64,000 bases of DNA from Winogradskyella sp. (GCA_028383925.1 JAOEWO010000006.1:1-64000); one strand, 5' to 3'. Shown: positions 37,607-46,702, numbered from the stretch's first letter. Numbers and translations are program-made. The notes: generated from the sequence alone by a model not told the origin.

Positions 37607-38617
37607 ATGAACTATTTTAAGTGGCTTTTTTTGTGCGTTTTAGTTATAGCGCTAACTTCTTGTAATGGTCAAGTAGATAAAATGAATGGTGTTAGTTTTG
37701 TTGCAGCTCGAGACACTATAAATCAGCATCATATAAACCCTGTTGTTAAAGTTAATGCCAACTTTGCTGCGATTATGCCTTTTGGTTTTATAAAAGAGCT
37801 TTCTAATCCCGAAATAGTTCACAATACTGACCGTCAGTGGTTTGGTGAAACTAGAGCAGGTGCAAAACAATATATAGAAGAACTTAGAAAGGCGAATATT
37901 AAAGTAATGATTAAACCTCAAATTTGGGTTTGGCGAGGTGAGTTTACAGGTTTAATTGAAATGAAAACCGAAGAAAACTGGAAACTTTTAGAAGCGTCTT
38001 ACACCAGTTTTATTTTAGAATATACAGAACTTGCTCAAGAGGTAAATGCAGAGGTTTTATGTATTGGCACAGAGCTTGAAAATTTTGTTAAAAACAGACC
38101 AGAATTTTGGAATCGTTTAATCACAAAAATTAAAACCATATACAAAGGTAAATTAACTTATGCCTCAAATTGGGATGAGTTTAAACGCACACCGTTTTGG
38201 GCGCAATTAGATTATATCGGTGTAGATGCCTATTTTCCTGTAAGCGATAAACAAACACCAACGTTTAGTGATGCTATGGAAGGTTGGCAAAAACATAAAC
38301 CAGAAATTAAGGCATTGTCCAAAAAACACAATAGACCTATTTTATTTACAGAATACGGTTACCGAAGCGTAGATTTTTCGGGTAAAGAACCATGGGTGTC
38401 TTCTCGTAGTATGACTGTAGTAAATTTAGAAGCACAAGTCAATACCACAAAAGCACTTTATGAAACTTTTTGGCATGAAGACTGGTTTGCAGGTGGTTTT
38501 ATTTGGAAATGGTTTCATGATTATGACAATGTTGGCGGTGTTAAAAACCCTATGTTTACTCCGCAAAACAAGCCAGTTGAAGAGGTTATTAAAACCTACT
38601 ACAAAATAGAAAAGTAA
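37607..38617 (+). CDS. Lipoprotein glycoside hydrolase, GH113-like TIM barrel
   Basis: A 336-aa protein with lipoprotein signal (ALTSCNG, Cys near 19). It has the two carboxylates of a clan GH-A hydrolase: Glu in VLCIGTELENF near 150 as acid/base and Glu in ILFTEYGYRS near 246 as nucleophile. Motifs IKVMIKPQIWVWRGEFTG near 95 and GFIWKWFHDYD near 298 fit GH113 beta-mannanase-like proteins. The substrate is inferred only. It lies 37 bp after the barrel gene and 64 bp before an Omp85-like gene. Confidence 0.85.
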   Translation: MNYFKWLFLCVLVIALTSCNGQVDKMNGVSFVAARDTINQHHINPVVKVNANFAAIMPFGFIKELSNPEIVHNTDRQWFGETRAGAKQYIEELRKANIKVMIKPQIWVWRGEFTGLIEMKTEENWKLLEASYTSFILEYTELAQEVNAEVLCIGTELENFVKNRPEFWNRLITKIKTIYKGKLTYASNWDEFKRTPFWAQLDYIGVDAYFPVSDKQTPTFSDAMEGWQKHKPEIKALSKKHNRPILFTEYGYRSVDFSGKEPWVSSRSMTVVNLEAQVNTTKALYETFWHEDWFAGGFIWKWFHDYDNVGGVKNPMFTPQNKPVEEVIKTYYKIEK

Positions 38618-38681
38618 AAACTTTAAGCTTAATTGGTAAGGATATGTGAGCTTAACGACCAAGTGTATTCATTGCCATGAC

Positions 38682-39944
38682 ATGAAACAGCTTTCAATTA
38701 TATTTTTTCTCTTAGTTTCTTTAGCAAATGCGCAACAAAATAGTGTTGCAGATCTAAAAATACAGGGTAATAAAAGATTAAAATCTTCTTTTGTTAAAAA
38801 GATGTCATTAGTAAAACCAGGGGTTTTATTAGACTCTACACGTATTGAAGACGATATTAGATTATTAAAACGTTTGCCATCTATTGCGCATGCTTCTTTT
38901 CAGGTTTTTCCGGCAGATGCGCCCAATACCTATAATGTGTTTTATAATATTGAAGAGAATTTTACTATAATTCCTTCTGCCAATGTTTATACTACAAATG
39001 ATGATGAGTTTGCATACCGATTGGGTTTGTATGATTTTAATTTATTTGGTCAAAATATTACCTTTGGTGTCTTTTACCAAAAGGATATTTACGATTCTTA
39101 CGCACTAAATTTTAGAGCCCCATTTTTATTTACTAATAAATTGGGTTTGGCAGTTAATTTTCAGGACTTAACGACCCAAGAACCTGTATTTTTCGATAAT
39201 ACAACAGCAGATTATCGCTACAATAATAGCTCTATTGAGGTTTTAGGACTTTATCAAATAAATTTTACCAATCGTGTAGAATTTGGACTTAACTTTTTTA
39301 CCGAAGATTACAACTATAAATCTGGTGCAACCAACCCAAGTGTGCCACAAGCTTTGGTGGTAGATAAGATGCTTTATAAGCTTATTTATGAATATAATAA
39401 TTTGAATTATGATTATCAGTACGTTGAAGGATTTCGAAGTATTTTTAATTTTCAATATGTGCATTCATCTAACGCTAGACAATTACCAGATTTTTTAATT
39501 GGCTGGAATGATTTTCAATATTTTAAACGTTTTGGTGAAAAAGGCAATTGGGCAAATCGTTTGCGCATAGGTTTTGCAACAAATGACGACACCCCTTTTG
39601 CGCCTTTTGCTGTAGATAATAATCTTAATATTAGAGGTGTTGGTAACCTTATAGATCGTGGTACTGGCGCTATTGTACTTAATACCGAATACCGATACAC
39701 ACTGTATGAAAAAGACTGGTTTAGTTTACAAGGTAATGGGTTTATAGATGCTGGAAGTTGGAGAAACCCAGGTGGAGATTTAGGTGATTTTGTGGAGTCT
39801 CAAAATTTAAGAATATATCCAGGTGTTGGGTTACGTTTTATTCATAAAAAAATCTTCAATGCTATTTTTAGAATAGATTATGGTTTTGGTATTACACCAA
39901 ATGCTACGCAAGGTTTAGTTTTTGGTATTGGTCAGTATTTTTAA
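38682..39944 (+). CDS. Omp85/BamA-like outer-membrane protein with one POTRA-like domain
   Basis: A 420-aa protein from the ATG at 38682, which opens a signal peptide (MKQLSIIFFLLVSLANAQ). A longer frame starting at 38646 has no signal. Residues 20-95 resemble a single POTRA domain (LKIQGNKRLKSSFVKKMSL, then TRIEDDIRLLKRLPSIAHA). The rest is a barrel with NRLRIGFATNDD near 285 and a C-terminal Phe (FGIGQYF). It is shorter than BamA or TamA, so it may insert or export a specific substrate. It is last in the plus-strand run from 35911. Confidence 0.85.
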   Translation: MKQLSIIFFLLVSLANAQQNSVADLKIQGNKRLKSSFVKKMSLVKPGVLLDSTRIEDDIRLLKRLPSIAHASFQVFPADAPNTYNVFYNIEENFTIIPSANVYTTNDDEFAYRLGLYDFNLFGQNITFGVFYQKDIYDSYALNFRAPFLFTNKLGLAVNFQDLTTQEPVFFDNTTADYRYNNSSIEVLGLYQINFTNRVEFGLNFFTEDYNYKSGATNPSVPQALVVDKMLYKLIYEYNNLNYDYQYVEGFRSIFNFQYVHSSNARQLPDFLIGWNDFQYFKRFGEKGNWANRLRIGFATNDDTPFAPFAVDNNLNIRGVGNLIDRGTGAIVLNTEYRYTLYEKDWFSLQGNGFIDAGSWRNPGGDLGDFVESQNLRIYPGVGLRFIHKKIFNAIFRIDYGFGITPNATQGLVFGIGQYF

Positions 39945-39966
39945 ATACCTGTTGCTGTAAACTAAA

Positions 39967-40656
39967 TTAAGAAATATACCTCTTGTAATAGGCGTATAAA
40001 GTATTGGGTGAAGCGCCCAACCATTTTTTTACATAAATGGTCCAAAAGTGATATTGCAGTTTCCAAATACCATGTTTTTTGTATAAACGTGCTGAGGTTT
40101 TAATTTTATGCTGAATGACAGCAAACTCTTTTCTAGCATACAATTCATTTATTAAGATGTTATCTTCATAAATGATGTAATTTTCATCATAACCACCAAT
40201 ATCTTCAAATAAAGCTCTGGTAATAAATTGGCTTTGGTCACCACCTCTACAGGCACGCCAAGAAAATTGAGTGAGCCAACTCGCTAGTTTTAACCACCAA
40301 TGGTTACTATTAAATTGCATTCTAAAACAACCTGCGTTATTGCCTTTTTTTACTGAGTTTATAATAAGCTCATCGTACTTTAATGGTGGGTATGAATCGG
40401 CATGCAGAAAATAAAGAATAGCGCCTGTTGCGTGTTTTGCACCCAAATTCATTTGTTTGGCACGGCCTTTATCAGATTTTAAAAGCTTTATTTTTAAGTC
40501 TAGTTTCTTAATAATTTTAACTGTATCATCGGTACTACCTCCATCAACTACAATTATTTCAGATATATTTTGAAGGTTTGCACAGTCTACAAGGTAATAC
40601 AGTAATTCCTCAATAATTTTGGCTTCATTTAAAACAGGTATTATAATGCTAATCAT
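39967..40656 (-). CDS. TIGR04283-type arsenosugar biosynthesis glycosyltransferase
   Basis: A 229-aa GT2 enzyme with ISIIIPVLNEAKIIEELL at residue 2, IIVVDGGSTDDT near 34, LYFLHADSYPPLKYDE near 83 and RACRGGDQSQFITRA near 132. This matches the TIGR04283 family found with arsenosugar genes. It presumably attaches a sugar or the aglycone to the arsenosugar. It is the last gene of the minus-strand locus and overlaps the DUF547 gene by 8 bp. Confidence 0.88.
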   Translation of the reverse strand: MISIIIPVLNEAKIIEELLYYLVDCANLQNISEIIVVDGGSTDDTVKIIKKLDLKIKLLKSDKGRAKQMNLGAKHATGAILYFLHADSYPPLKYDELIINSVKKGNNAGCFRMQFNSNHWWLKLASWLTQFSWRACRGGDQSQFITRALFEDIGGYDENYIIYEDNILINELYARKEFAVIQHKIKTSARLYKKHGIWKLQYHFWTIYVKKWLGASPNTLYAYYKRYIS

Positions 40657-41545
40657 TTAAATTCCAATTATAATCCATGAAACTTTTCTTTGCTTTACTC
40701 GAAATTTTAATGTCTGTATACAGGTTTAAAAAGTCAATTAAACTACCGCTATTTTCAAAGTCTCTTTTAAACCATTTAAATATTTTTGAAAGCTGAATTC
40801 TATCTTCAGAAAGCTTATTTTTTGAAGTATCATTTAGAAATTCTTTGGTTGCTTTAACGAGTTGTGCTTCTATGTTTAAAGCTGTAAAAGCCTCATTTTG
40901 AAGTTTAGGACAAGAAACAGAAGCACAAACTATGGCGAAATGAATACGTGGTTCGTTCATATTTCGTAAAATTTTGTGTTCAATATCATTGAGGTTTTGC
41001 CATTTGTTGCCAAATTTCCATAAACGTTGATCCCAAGGGTCTTTAATGTCTTTGATACTTTTTGTTGGGTAATTTCTAATAATCAAATCAATGGTAAGTG
41101 CGTTGTAGGCATTGATCCAGTAGGCGATTTTATCATTTTTATCCCAGTCTTCTGTTGGTTGATACGCCTTAAGTAAGTCGATATAGTTTTGTAAAGCCCT
41201 AGATTCAGATTTAAAACCTTTGTAGTTTACGCCACCTGAATCGGTCACATGCTTTTTTAACAACGTACTAAATAGGCCGTGGTCAAAAGCTTCGGTATAA
41301 ATAATTTCTGTAGTTTCAGAAATTCCATTATCACTTATGGTTCCGTCTTCTCCTAAACTAATTTCAATAGAATTATTGTCTTCTGTAGTTTTTGGTATTT
41401 CGGGCTTGATAGGGTGTTTAATAACGTCAGGCGTTTGAGATGGGACTAGAATTTCTTTTGATTCAGGTTGCCCTTCAATAGCCTTTTTTGTGTTAGAACA
41501 AGATGCCGTAAATAATACTATTATTAAAATTGATACGTATTTCAT
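40649..41545 (-). CDS. DUF547 domain lipoprotein of the arsenosugar locus
   Basis: A 298-aa lipoprotein (FTASCSN, Cys near 16) with a low-complexity Pro/Glu/Ile linker to about 90, then the DUF547 domain. Motifs are KIAYWINAYNALTIDLII near 144 and HKILRNMNEPRIHFAIVCASVSCPKL near 190-212. It has the same conserved Cys-x4-Cys as the gene at 35911-36621. Role in arsenosugar metabolism is unknown. Its position between the desaturase (11 bp) and the TIGR04283 enzyme (8-bp overlap) implies co-expression. Confidence 0.88.
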   Translation of the reverse strand: MKYVSILIIVLFTASCSNTKKAIEGQPESKEILVPSQTPDVIKHPIKPEIPKTTEDNNSIEISLGEDGTISDNGISETTEIIYTEAFDHGLFSTLLKKHVTDSGGVNYKGFKSESRALQNYIDLLKAYQPTEDWDKNDKIAYWINAYNALTIDLIIRNYPTKSIKDIKDPWDQRLWKFGNKWQNLNDIEHKILRNMNEPRIHFAIVCASVSCPKLQNEAFTALNIEAQLVKATKEFLNDTSKNKLSEDRIQLSKIFKWFKRDFENSGSLIDFLNLYTDIKISSKAKKSFMDYNWNLND

Positions 41546-41556
41546 GTTCAGTAGTT

Positions 41557-42459
41557 CTATTCATCAGATTCCCGCTTTTGCGAGAATGCAGGATACAATT
41601 CTTGACTCAAAAAGTCCTTCGGAAAGGTTTCATCACCTTTAAAACCTAATTCTATATCTCTACCATCATGCGGCACATGAGCAGTTTTAAATATGTAATC
41701 CCATAAACTTAAGGTTAGTCCGTAATTAACGCCATAACTTACATGCTCTGGTAATTTTTTAGCATGATGCCAAATATGCATTTTCGGATTGTTGAAGACG
41801 TATTTTAAAACACCATAATCCCAGCCTAAATTGGCATGGTTAAGATGTCCAATTACAATACTAAAGAAATAAACTATTGCTACATCTTGCGAGCTGTAAT
41901 TGGCAATAATGGCTAATGGTATATAGCGTATTGAGTTGTAAACTACAGGCTCCATCCAATGGTAGCGCAAATGCGCAGCAAAGCCCATTTGTTTTACAGA
42001 GTGGTGTACTTTATGAAAATTCCATAACCAAGGTACACGATGCAAAAGGCGATGCGTATTCCACTGCACAAAATCATTAACTAAAAAGAAAATTAATAAG
42101 CCTAACCATTTAGGTAATTGAGTAGAATCGAACAGTTGAAAACTAGATAAAGATAAACCTACACTAGCTAAACCATCATTTAAGAATGCTGCAACCGTAT
42201 TTGATAAAGCAATTAAAATAATAAGATTTAGAATAAAAAAATTGAAGAACATATAAAATGTATCTAACCAAAAGTCTTTTCTAAACAAACCTTGTTTTTT
42301 TCGCCAAGGAAATACGATTTCTAATAACCAAACCGCTAACGAAATTAGAATGAGGCCATAAAAATAGTTATCCCAATGGTTAAGGTTTATAAGTTCGTGT
42401 TTGAGATAATTCCAGTATCCCAAATATGAGTTTTTTATGATGTCTATATACTTTTCCAT
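41557..42459 (-). CDS. Sterol desaturase / fatty acid hydroxylase superfamily membrane protein
   Basis: A 300-aa membrane di-iron oxygenase with four or more helices and the histidine clusters of the family: NTHRLLHRVPWLW near 134, NFHKVHHSVKQMG near 148, and HLNHANLGW with HIWHHAKKLPEH near 207-235. It inserts oxygen into, or desaturates, a lipid. Inside an arsenosugar operon it could modify the lipid part of arsenolipids, but this is inference. The final codons (FSQKRESDE) are encoded by a copy of a dispersed hairpin repeat, so the C-terminus may have been extended recently. Confidence 0.88.
   Translation of the reverse strand: MEKYIDIIKNSYLGYWNYLKHELINLNHWDNYFYGLILISLAVWLLEIVFPWRKKQGLFRKDFWLDTFYMFFNFFILNLIILIALSNTVAAFLNDGLASVGLSLSSFQLFDSTQLPKWLGLLIFFLVNDFVQWNTHRLLHRVPWLWNFHKVHHSVKQMGFAAHLRYHWMEPVVYNSIRYIPLAIIANYSSQDVAIVYFFSIVIGHLNHANLGWDYGVLKYVFNNPKMHIWHHAKKLPEHVSYGVNYGLTLSLWDYIFKTAHVPHDGRDIELGFKGDETFPKDFLSQELYPAFSQKRESDE
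41566..41587 (+). repeat. AGATTCCYGCNTTYGCRGRAAT hairpin repeat, copy 1 (inside CDS end)
   Basis: AGATTCCCGCTTTTGCGAGAAT is a diverged copy of the repeat seen at 42603 and 45607. It forms the last codons of the desaturase gene on the opposite strand. Confidence 0.6.
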
Positions 42460-42465
42460 GTCATT

Positions 42466-42490
42466 TGCTGCGAAGGCAAGAATCTCATTT
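42466..42490 (-). repeat. Hairpin repeat, copy 2 (inverted, degenerate)
   Basis: On the minus strand it reads AGATTCTTGCCTTCGCAGCA. It sits just upstream of the desaturase start, opposite in orientation to copies 1 and 3. Confidence 0.55.
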
Positions 42491-42602
42491 TGCTATCCTA
42501 TAAGGTTTTAAACACCTTGTCGGTATTGTTTTAATTATACCTACAAGGTCGAAAAAAAGACCTTGCAGGACATTTTGCATTACTAATTTAGTTCATATTT
42601 AT

Positions 42603-42625
42603 AAGATTCCTGCCTTCGCAGGAAT
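42603..42625 (+). repeat. Hairpin repeat, copy 3 (best paired)
   Basis: AAGATTCCTGCCTTCGCAGG followed by AAT. ATTCCTGC and GCAGGAAT pair perfectly around CTTC. It lies just after the arsM stop codon. Confidence 0.65.
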
Positions 42626-42629
42626 TTGC

Positions 42630-43598
42630 CTAACAACAGCCTCCACCATCATAATGAAATGTAGATGCTGAGAAATAAATATCATCTCTATCTAAAGCTT
42701 GTAATGCACCAGCCGTTTTATCGCAAATAGCTAAAGGCTGATTTTTTAATAAAATATGACCAGCGTTATCATCAAAATAATCTTCATCACCATAATAAAT
42801 AGCCGCTTTACCTGTAAATATACAAGGGCCATCTGCTGGCATTGGGTCTTTAATTGCTGCGACTTCAATAGATTCTATATAGATAAGCTCGTCTGTTGGG
42901 TAATTTTTAGGGTCAAGAATTCTGTAAGGTTTTCTTGCTCTAATTTCAATAGTCCCAAATCCTGCGTCAGTTAGTGCTTTTACATAGTCTGCAATTGGTA
43001 AACTTCCGCTTAAACACAAGGCTCTAAGACGATCGTCATTTCTTAAAGTATCGTTCATGGGTTGCTCACAAGTTGGGTCGCTCATTACCAATTTACCATG
43101 TGGTTTTAATACACGATACATTTCGGCAATAGCTTTCTTTAAATCTTCAGCTTTAAAAATGTTGAATAAACAGTTTTGCGCAGCAACATCTATAGAATTG
43201 TCTTCAACATTTAAGTTTAAAGCATCCCCTTTTACGAGGTCTACAAAGTCAGATTTAAACCAATCGTTTTGCTCTTCTGCTATTTTAAAATTCTTGCGCG
43301 ATGCTTCTAGCATTTCATCTACTACATCAACACCAATAACGCCACCTTTTTGTCTATTGAAGTATGCGAATTGCAATAATTCCATACCACCACCGACACC
43401 AACATAAAGCATTTTTGGGTTGTTGGTTAAATCTCTTGCGTGCACTGTAGAACCGCAACCGTAGTTCATTTCTTGCATAATTTTCGGGATTTTTAAACCT
43501 GGTAATTCCCAAACAGGGTTTGTTGTGCAGCATAAGCCTACATCTGGTGTAAGTGCTGCTTCTTTATATAAATTGTTTGTAGCTTCTAAGTAACTCAT
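42630..43598 (-). CDS. arsM: Arsenosugar biosynthesis arsenite methyltransferase ArsM
   Basis: A 322-aa SAM-dependent methyltransferase that methylates trivalent arsenic. Arsenic-binding cysteines are likely in VGLCCTTNPVW near 21 and NYGCGSTVH near 47. The SAM motif LYVGVGGGMELLQF is near 64, followed by VIGVDVVDEML and DVAAQNCLFNIF near 135. The C-terminus GGGCC resembles a metal-binding tail. It matches the clade linked to ArsS rather than stand-alone ArsM. It lies between the phosphorylase and the desaturase on the same strand. Confidence 0.93.
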   Translation of the reverse strand: MSYLEATNNLYKEAALTPDVGLCCTTNPVWELPGLKIPKIMQEMNYGCGSTVHARDLTNNPKMLYVGVGGGMELLQFAYFNRQKGGVIGVDVVDEMLEASRKNFKIAEEQNDWFKSDFVDLVKGDALNLNVEDNSIDVAAQNCLFNIFKAEDLKKAIAEMYRVLKPHGKLVMSDPTCEQPMNDTLRNDDRLRALCLSGSLPIADYVKALTDAGFGTIEIRARKPYRILDPKNYPTDELIYIESIEVAAIKDPMPADGPCIFTGKAAIYYGDEDYFDDNAGHILLKNQPLAICDKTAGALQALDRDDIYFSASTFHYDGGGCC

Positions 43599-43681
43599 AG
43601 TTTTTTAAGATAAGAGAAAAGAGAAGTTAGAAAAAAGACTAAAAAAACGAAGTCTTGTCTCTTTGTTCTGTTTTCTTGTGT

Positions 43682-44494
43682 CTAAATTTCTTTTATTAAT
43701 TCTTTAAATAATGTAATCATATTAGGTTCTGCTTTTCCTGCCATGGCTATAATTTCACTTATATCTACCGGTTTTAAATTGTCAGGATCGCATTCATCAG
43801 TTAAAACAGACACTGCTGCGGCTTTTAAATTTAAGTGATTAGCCACAATAATTTCTGGTACTGTGCTCATGCCAACAGCATCTGCACCAATAGTTTTAAG
43901 CATTCTGTATTCTGCTCGTGTTTCTAATTGAGGCCCAACCACGCTAGCATACACACCTTTGTGTAAAGTGATATTGTGGGTTTTGGCAATGCTCTCAAAT
44001 TTTGCATTAATTTCGGCATTGTAAGGCGCGCTCATATCTGTAAAGCGTTCCCCTAATTCTGAAACTCCTTTAAATGCTAAAGGTGATCCTCCTTGCAAAT
44101 TAATATGATCGTCAATAAGCATTAATTCACCTTTCTTATAATCTAAATTAATGGCACCAGAGGCATTAGATACTAGTAATGTTTTAATACCCAATTTTTC
44201 CATAATACGCACAGGAAACGTTACATCTTGTAATGTGTAACCTTCGTAAACATGAAAACGGCCCTGCATTACTACTACTTTTTTTCCGGCTAAAATTCCA
44301 TAGACCAATTTTCCCTTATGAAACTCTACGGTAGCAGTAGGGAAGTTAGGAATATGATTATAACTCGCTTCTGCTATTATTTCTATCTCATCTATAAAAT
44401 GCCCCAAACCTGTACCTAAAATGATACCAATTTCAGGATTATCAAAACCTTTACTTTGTAAGTATTCTGTGCTTTCGGTTATAAATTTAATCAT
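43682..44494 (-). CDS. Purine-nucleoside phosphorylase
   Basis: A 270-aa trimeric-type purine nucleoside phosphorylase. Motifs are IGIILGTGLGHFIDEI near 22, VVVMQGRFHVYEGY near 73, VSNASGAINLDYKKGELMLIDDHIN near 108-132 and GPQLETRAEYRMLKTIGADAVGMSTVPE near 187-214. It splits purine nucleosides with phosphate. In this operon it could remove adenine from the 5'-deoxy-5'-dimethylarsinoyl-adenosine expected from ArsS, giving the arsenosugar ribose phosphate. It overlaps the TIGR04282 gene by 8 bp. Confidence 0.92.
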   Translation of the reverse strand: MIKFITESTEYLQSKGFDNPEIGIILGTGLGHFIDEIEIIAEASYNHIPNFPTATVEFHKGKLVYGILAGKKVVVMQGRFHVYEGYTLQDVTFPVRIMEKLGIKTLLVSNASGAINLDYKKGELMLIDDHINLQGGSPLAFKGVSELGERFTDMSAPYNAEINAKFESIAKTHNITLHKGVYASVVGPQLETRAEYRMLKTIGADAVGMSTVPEIIVANHLNLKAAAVSVLTDECDPDNLKPVDISEIIAMAGKAEPNMITLFKELIKEI

Positions 44495-45116
44495 TAAGTT
44501 GTTGTATTTTTTCTTGTAATTTTAAATTCGATTTGTAAAAATCTGAAACTATTAAGTCTTCGTAATTATCTATATCGTTTAGTGTTGCTAAGGTACCTAT
44601 TGTTGTATTATTGTTGTGTAACTCTTGTAACGTTACCTCTAATAAATTTGGTTGGCTCCAGGGTTTATTAGTAAAGATTGAAGCTACCATTTTAGACATG
44701 CCTACAAGGTAATAACCACCATCTTCTGCAGGCCCAAAAACAACATCATTATCTTTTAATACTTCCAAACCTTGTAAAATATGCGAGGCATTAATGTCTG
44801 GCAAATCAGAGCCAATAAGTACAATTTTTTTGTACCCAGCTTTAAAGCCGTCTTTAAAAGCATTAAGCATGCGTTCACCTAAGTCAGCTCCATTTTGTAC
44901 TGTTTTAAAATCGTTTGGCCATTTTGTGCTTACTACAGTATCAGAAAAATAGATGTGTTTATCTACAGGTAAAGTTGCTGTTGCATTCTCAGTAATTTTA
45001 ACCAATTCTGTATAGACTTCAAAAGCACTAATATCGCCTATGGTTTTTGCTAATCTTGTTTTAACGGTACCTAATTTTATATTTTTTACAAATACAATTA
45101 CGAGTGTATCAGTCAT
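44487..45116 (-). CDS. TIGR04282-type arsenosugar biosynthesis glycosyltransferase
   Basis: A 209-aa protein of the TIGR04282/DUF2064 family, related to CofC-like nucleotidyltransferases. Motifs are LVIVFVKNIKLGTVKTRLAK near 5, KIVLIGSDLPDINASH near 95 and NDVVFGPAEDGGYYLVGMSK near 121. It is a marker of arsenosugar loci and may activate or transfer a sugar. It overlaps both neighbours by 8 bp, showing tight coupling with the rhodanese and the phosphorylase. Confidence 0.9.
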   Translation of the reverse strand: MTDTLVIVFVKNIKLGTVKTRLAKTIGDISAFEVYTELVKITENATATLPVDKHIYFSDTVVSTKWPNDFKTVQNGADLGERMLNAFKDGFKAGYKKIVLIGSDLPDINASHILQGLEVLKDNDVVFGPAEDGGYYLVGMSKMVASIFTNKPWSQPNLLEVTLQELHNNNTTIGTLATLNDIDNYEDLIVSDFYKSNLKLQEKIQQLND

Positions 45117-45600
45117 AAATTTTATTTCCTTTTAAAAGCCATTTGCCCCATGTTTTAGAATAAGCATGTACATTTTCTGTTTCACCTTTAGCGTTGTAGA
45201 CTTTAAAGTTATTATTTTTCCATTCAAAAATACCGCCAAAAAGGTTGAATACATTGGTGTACCCTTCTTTTTTAAGTTGTTCGGCAATGTCTTCCGAACG
45301 AATGCCTAAAGAACAATACACTACAATTTTTGTTGATTTATCTGTGATTGAATTTGTTATCGTTTCAATATCAAATTCATCATATCCAACATGAATAGCA
45401 TCTTTTAAATGACTCGTTTCAAACTCTATTAATTCTCTTGAATCTAATAAAACAGTTTCAGTTTTTGGCATCGCTAGTTCTTGAACAGAGATATAAGGAA
45501 TACGCTCAGAATTGTATGTCTTTAGAACTTCTGAAATAGACTCTTGCGCGAAGCTAATGCTCGATAGAAATGTGAATAGGTATAAAATTTTGTTCTTCAT
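45109..45600 (-). CDS. Exported rhodanese-like domain protein
   Basis: A 163-aa protein from the ATG at 45600, where a signal peptide starts (MKNKILYLFTFLSSISFAQ). The longer open frame upstream to 45678 runs through a hairpin repeat and the end of arsS and is not credible as a start. The rhodanese active loop VVYCSLGIRSEDIA near 112 has the catalytic Cys. Rhodaneses carry persulfide sulfur, and a link to thio-arsenicals is only a guess. It overlaps the TIGR04282 gene by 8 bp. Confidence 0.88.
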   Translation of the reverse strand: MKNKILYLFTFLSSISFAQESISEVLKTYNSERIPYISVQELAMPKTETVLLDSRELIEFETSHLKDAIHVGYDEFDIETITNSITDKSTKIVVYCSLGIRSEDIAEQLKKEGYTNVFNLFGGIFEWKNNNFKVYNAKGETENVHAYSKTWGKWLLKGNKIYD

Positions 45601-45606
45601 AGTAAT

Positions 45607-45630
45607 GAGATTTCTGCCTTCGCAGAAATT
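45607..45630 (+). repeat. Hairpin repeat, copy 4
   Basis: AGATTTCTGCCTTCGCAGAA followed by ATT. ATTTCTGC and GCAGAAAT pair perfectly around CTTC. It fills the gap between arsS and the rhodanese start and touches the arsS stop codon. Confidence 0.65.
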
Positions 45631-46684
45631 ATGCGACACTCCCTTGGCAACTACTACCAGCACCAGCGGTACAACCATAACAATGTTGTGAGCTGACGAT
45701 GTTTCGACCTTCTAATAAATCTTCATTAAATTCTGAAATGTGTTTTGCTTTACTATTAACAGGAAGCTCTAACATTTGGTTAAAATCACAATCATATAAA
45801 TAGCCATCCCAACTTACAGATAATGTATTGGTGCACATTACATTTTTAACAGCTGCAGGATTGTAAGCTTCTACTAATTGATACATGTAATCTTCGTAGT
45901 TTTCTGAAGCAATTAAATAATCTAAAAAACGCGCTATTGGTAAATTAGTAATAGCAAACAGATTATGAAATTGAATATTAAAATCCTCTAATAATGCTTT
46001 TTTAAAATCCTTTTCCATAGCGGCTTGGTCTCCTGGTAAAAACGCCCCAGACGGATTGTAAACTAAGTCTAAGCGTAACGCGCTATTTGGCATACCGTAA
46101 CCAACGGCATTTAATTCTTGTAAAGCTTTTATAGACATGTCAAAAACACCCTCACCACGTTGTTTGTCTGTTTTACCTCGCGTCCAGTGTGGCATAGAAC
46201 TCACAACATGTACATTGTGTTTTTTAAAGAATTGCGGTAAGTCGTGATACTTTTTATTAGCTCTAATTATGGTTAAATTAGAGCGTACAATAAAGTCTTT
46301 AATACCAACTTTAGCTGCTGCTTCTACAAACCATCTAAAATCTGGGTTCATTTCTGGTGCGCCACCTGTAAGGTCTAGCGTATGTGCACCAGAGGTTTTA
46401 ATAACTTCGAGACATTGGCGCATGGTATCTTTGGTCATTATTTCTTTACGGTCTGGTCCGGCATCTACATGGCAATGCTCGCAAACTTGGTTACACATGT
46501 AACCCACGTTAATTTGTAGAATCTCTAATTTATTAGCTTTTAAAGGAAACTGAGAGGTCTCAGAAATTTTAGCTTTAAAGGTTGGTAGTTCACCGTTTTT
46601 AAAGATACCGTTAGAGAGTATTTCTAATTGTTTATTGCTTTGTGCTAAATCGCTTCCTTGTTTTTTAAGGGACTTTGTTGCCAT
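45629..46684 (-). CDS. arsS: Arsenosugar biosynthesis radical SAM protein ArsS
   Basis: A 351-aa radical SAM enzyme with the CxxxCxxC cluster motif in GYMCNQVCEHCHVDAGP near residue 61. A C-terminal cysteine set (NTLSVSWDGYLYDCDFNQML near 285, CYGCTAGAGSSCQGS near 335) should hold further iron-sulfur clusters. ArsS is thought to couple the 5'-deoxyadenosyl group to dimethylarsinous acid. It follows the CMD-like gene after a 91-bp gap that contains an inverted repeat. Confidence 0.94.
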   Translation of the reverse strand: MATKSLKKQGSDLAQSNKQLEILSNGIFKNGELPTFKAKISETSQFPLKANKLEILQINVGYMCNQVCEHCHVDAGPDRKEIMTKDTMRQCLEVIKTSGAHTLDLTGGAPEMNPDFRWFVEAAAKVGIKDFIVRSNLTIIRANKKYHDLPQFFKKHNVHVVSSMPHWTRGKTDKQRGEGVFDMSIKALQELNAVGYGMPNSALRLDLVYNPSGAFLPGDQAAMEKDFKKALLEDFNIQFHNLFAITNLPIARFLDYLIASENYEDYMYQLVEAYNPAAVKNVMCTNTLSVSWDGYLYDCDFNQMLELPVNSKAKHISEFNEDLLEGRNIVSSQHCYGCTAGAGSSCQGSVA

Positions 46685-46702
46685 TTATTAAAATTTGTCT
46701 GG

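Noticed and set aside
45601-45678. N-terminal extension of the rhodanese gene (MVVPLVLVVVAKG...)
   Set aside because: It translates a hairpin repeat and the arsS 3' end. The downstream ATG starts a proper signal peptide.
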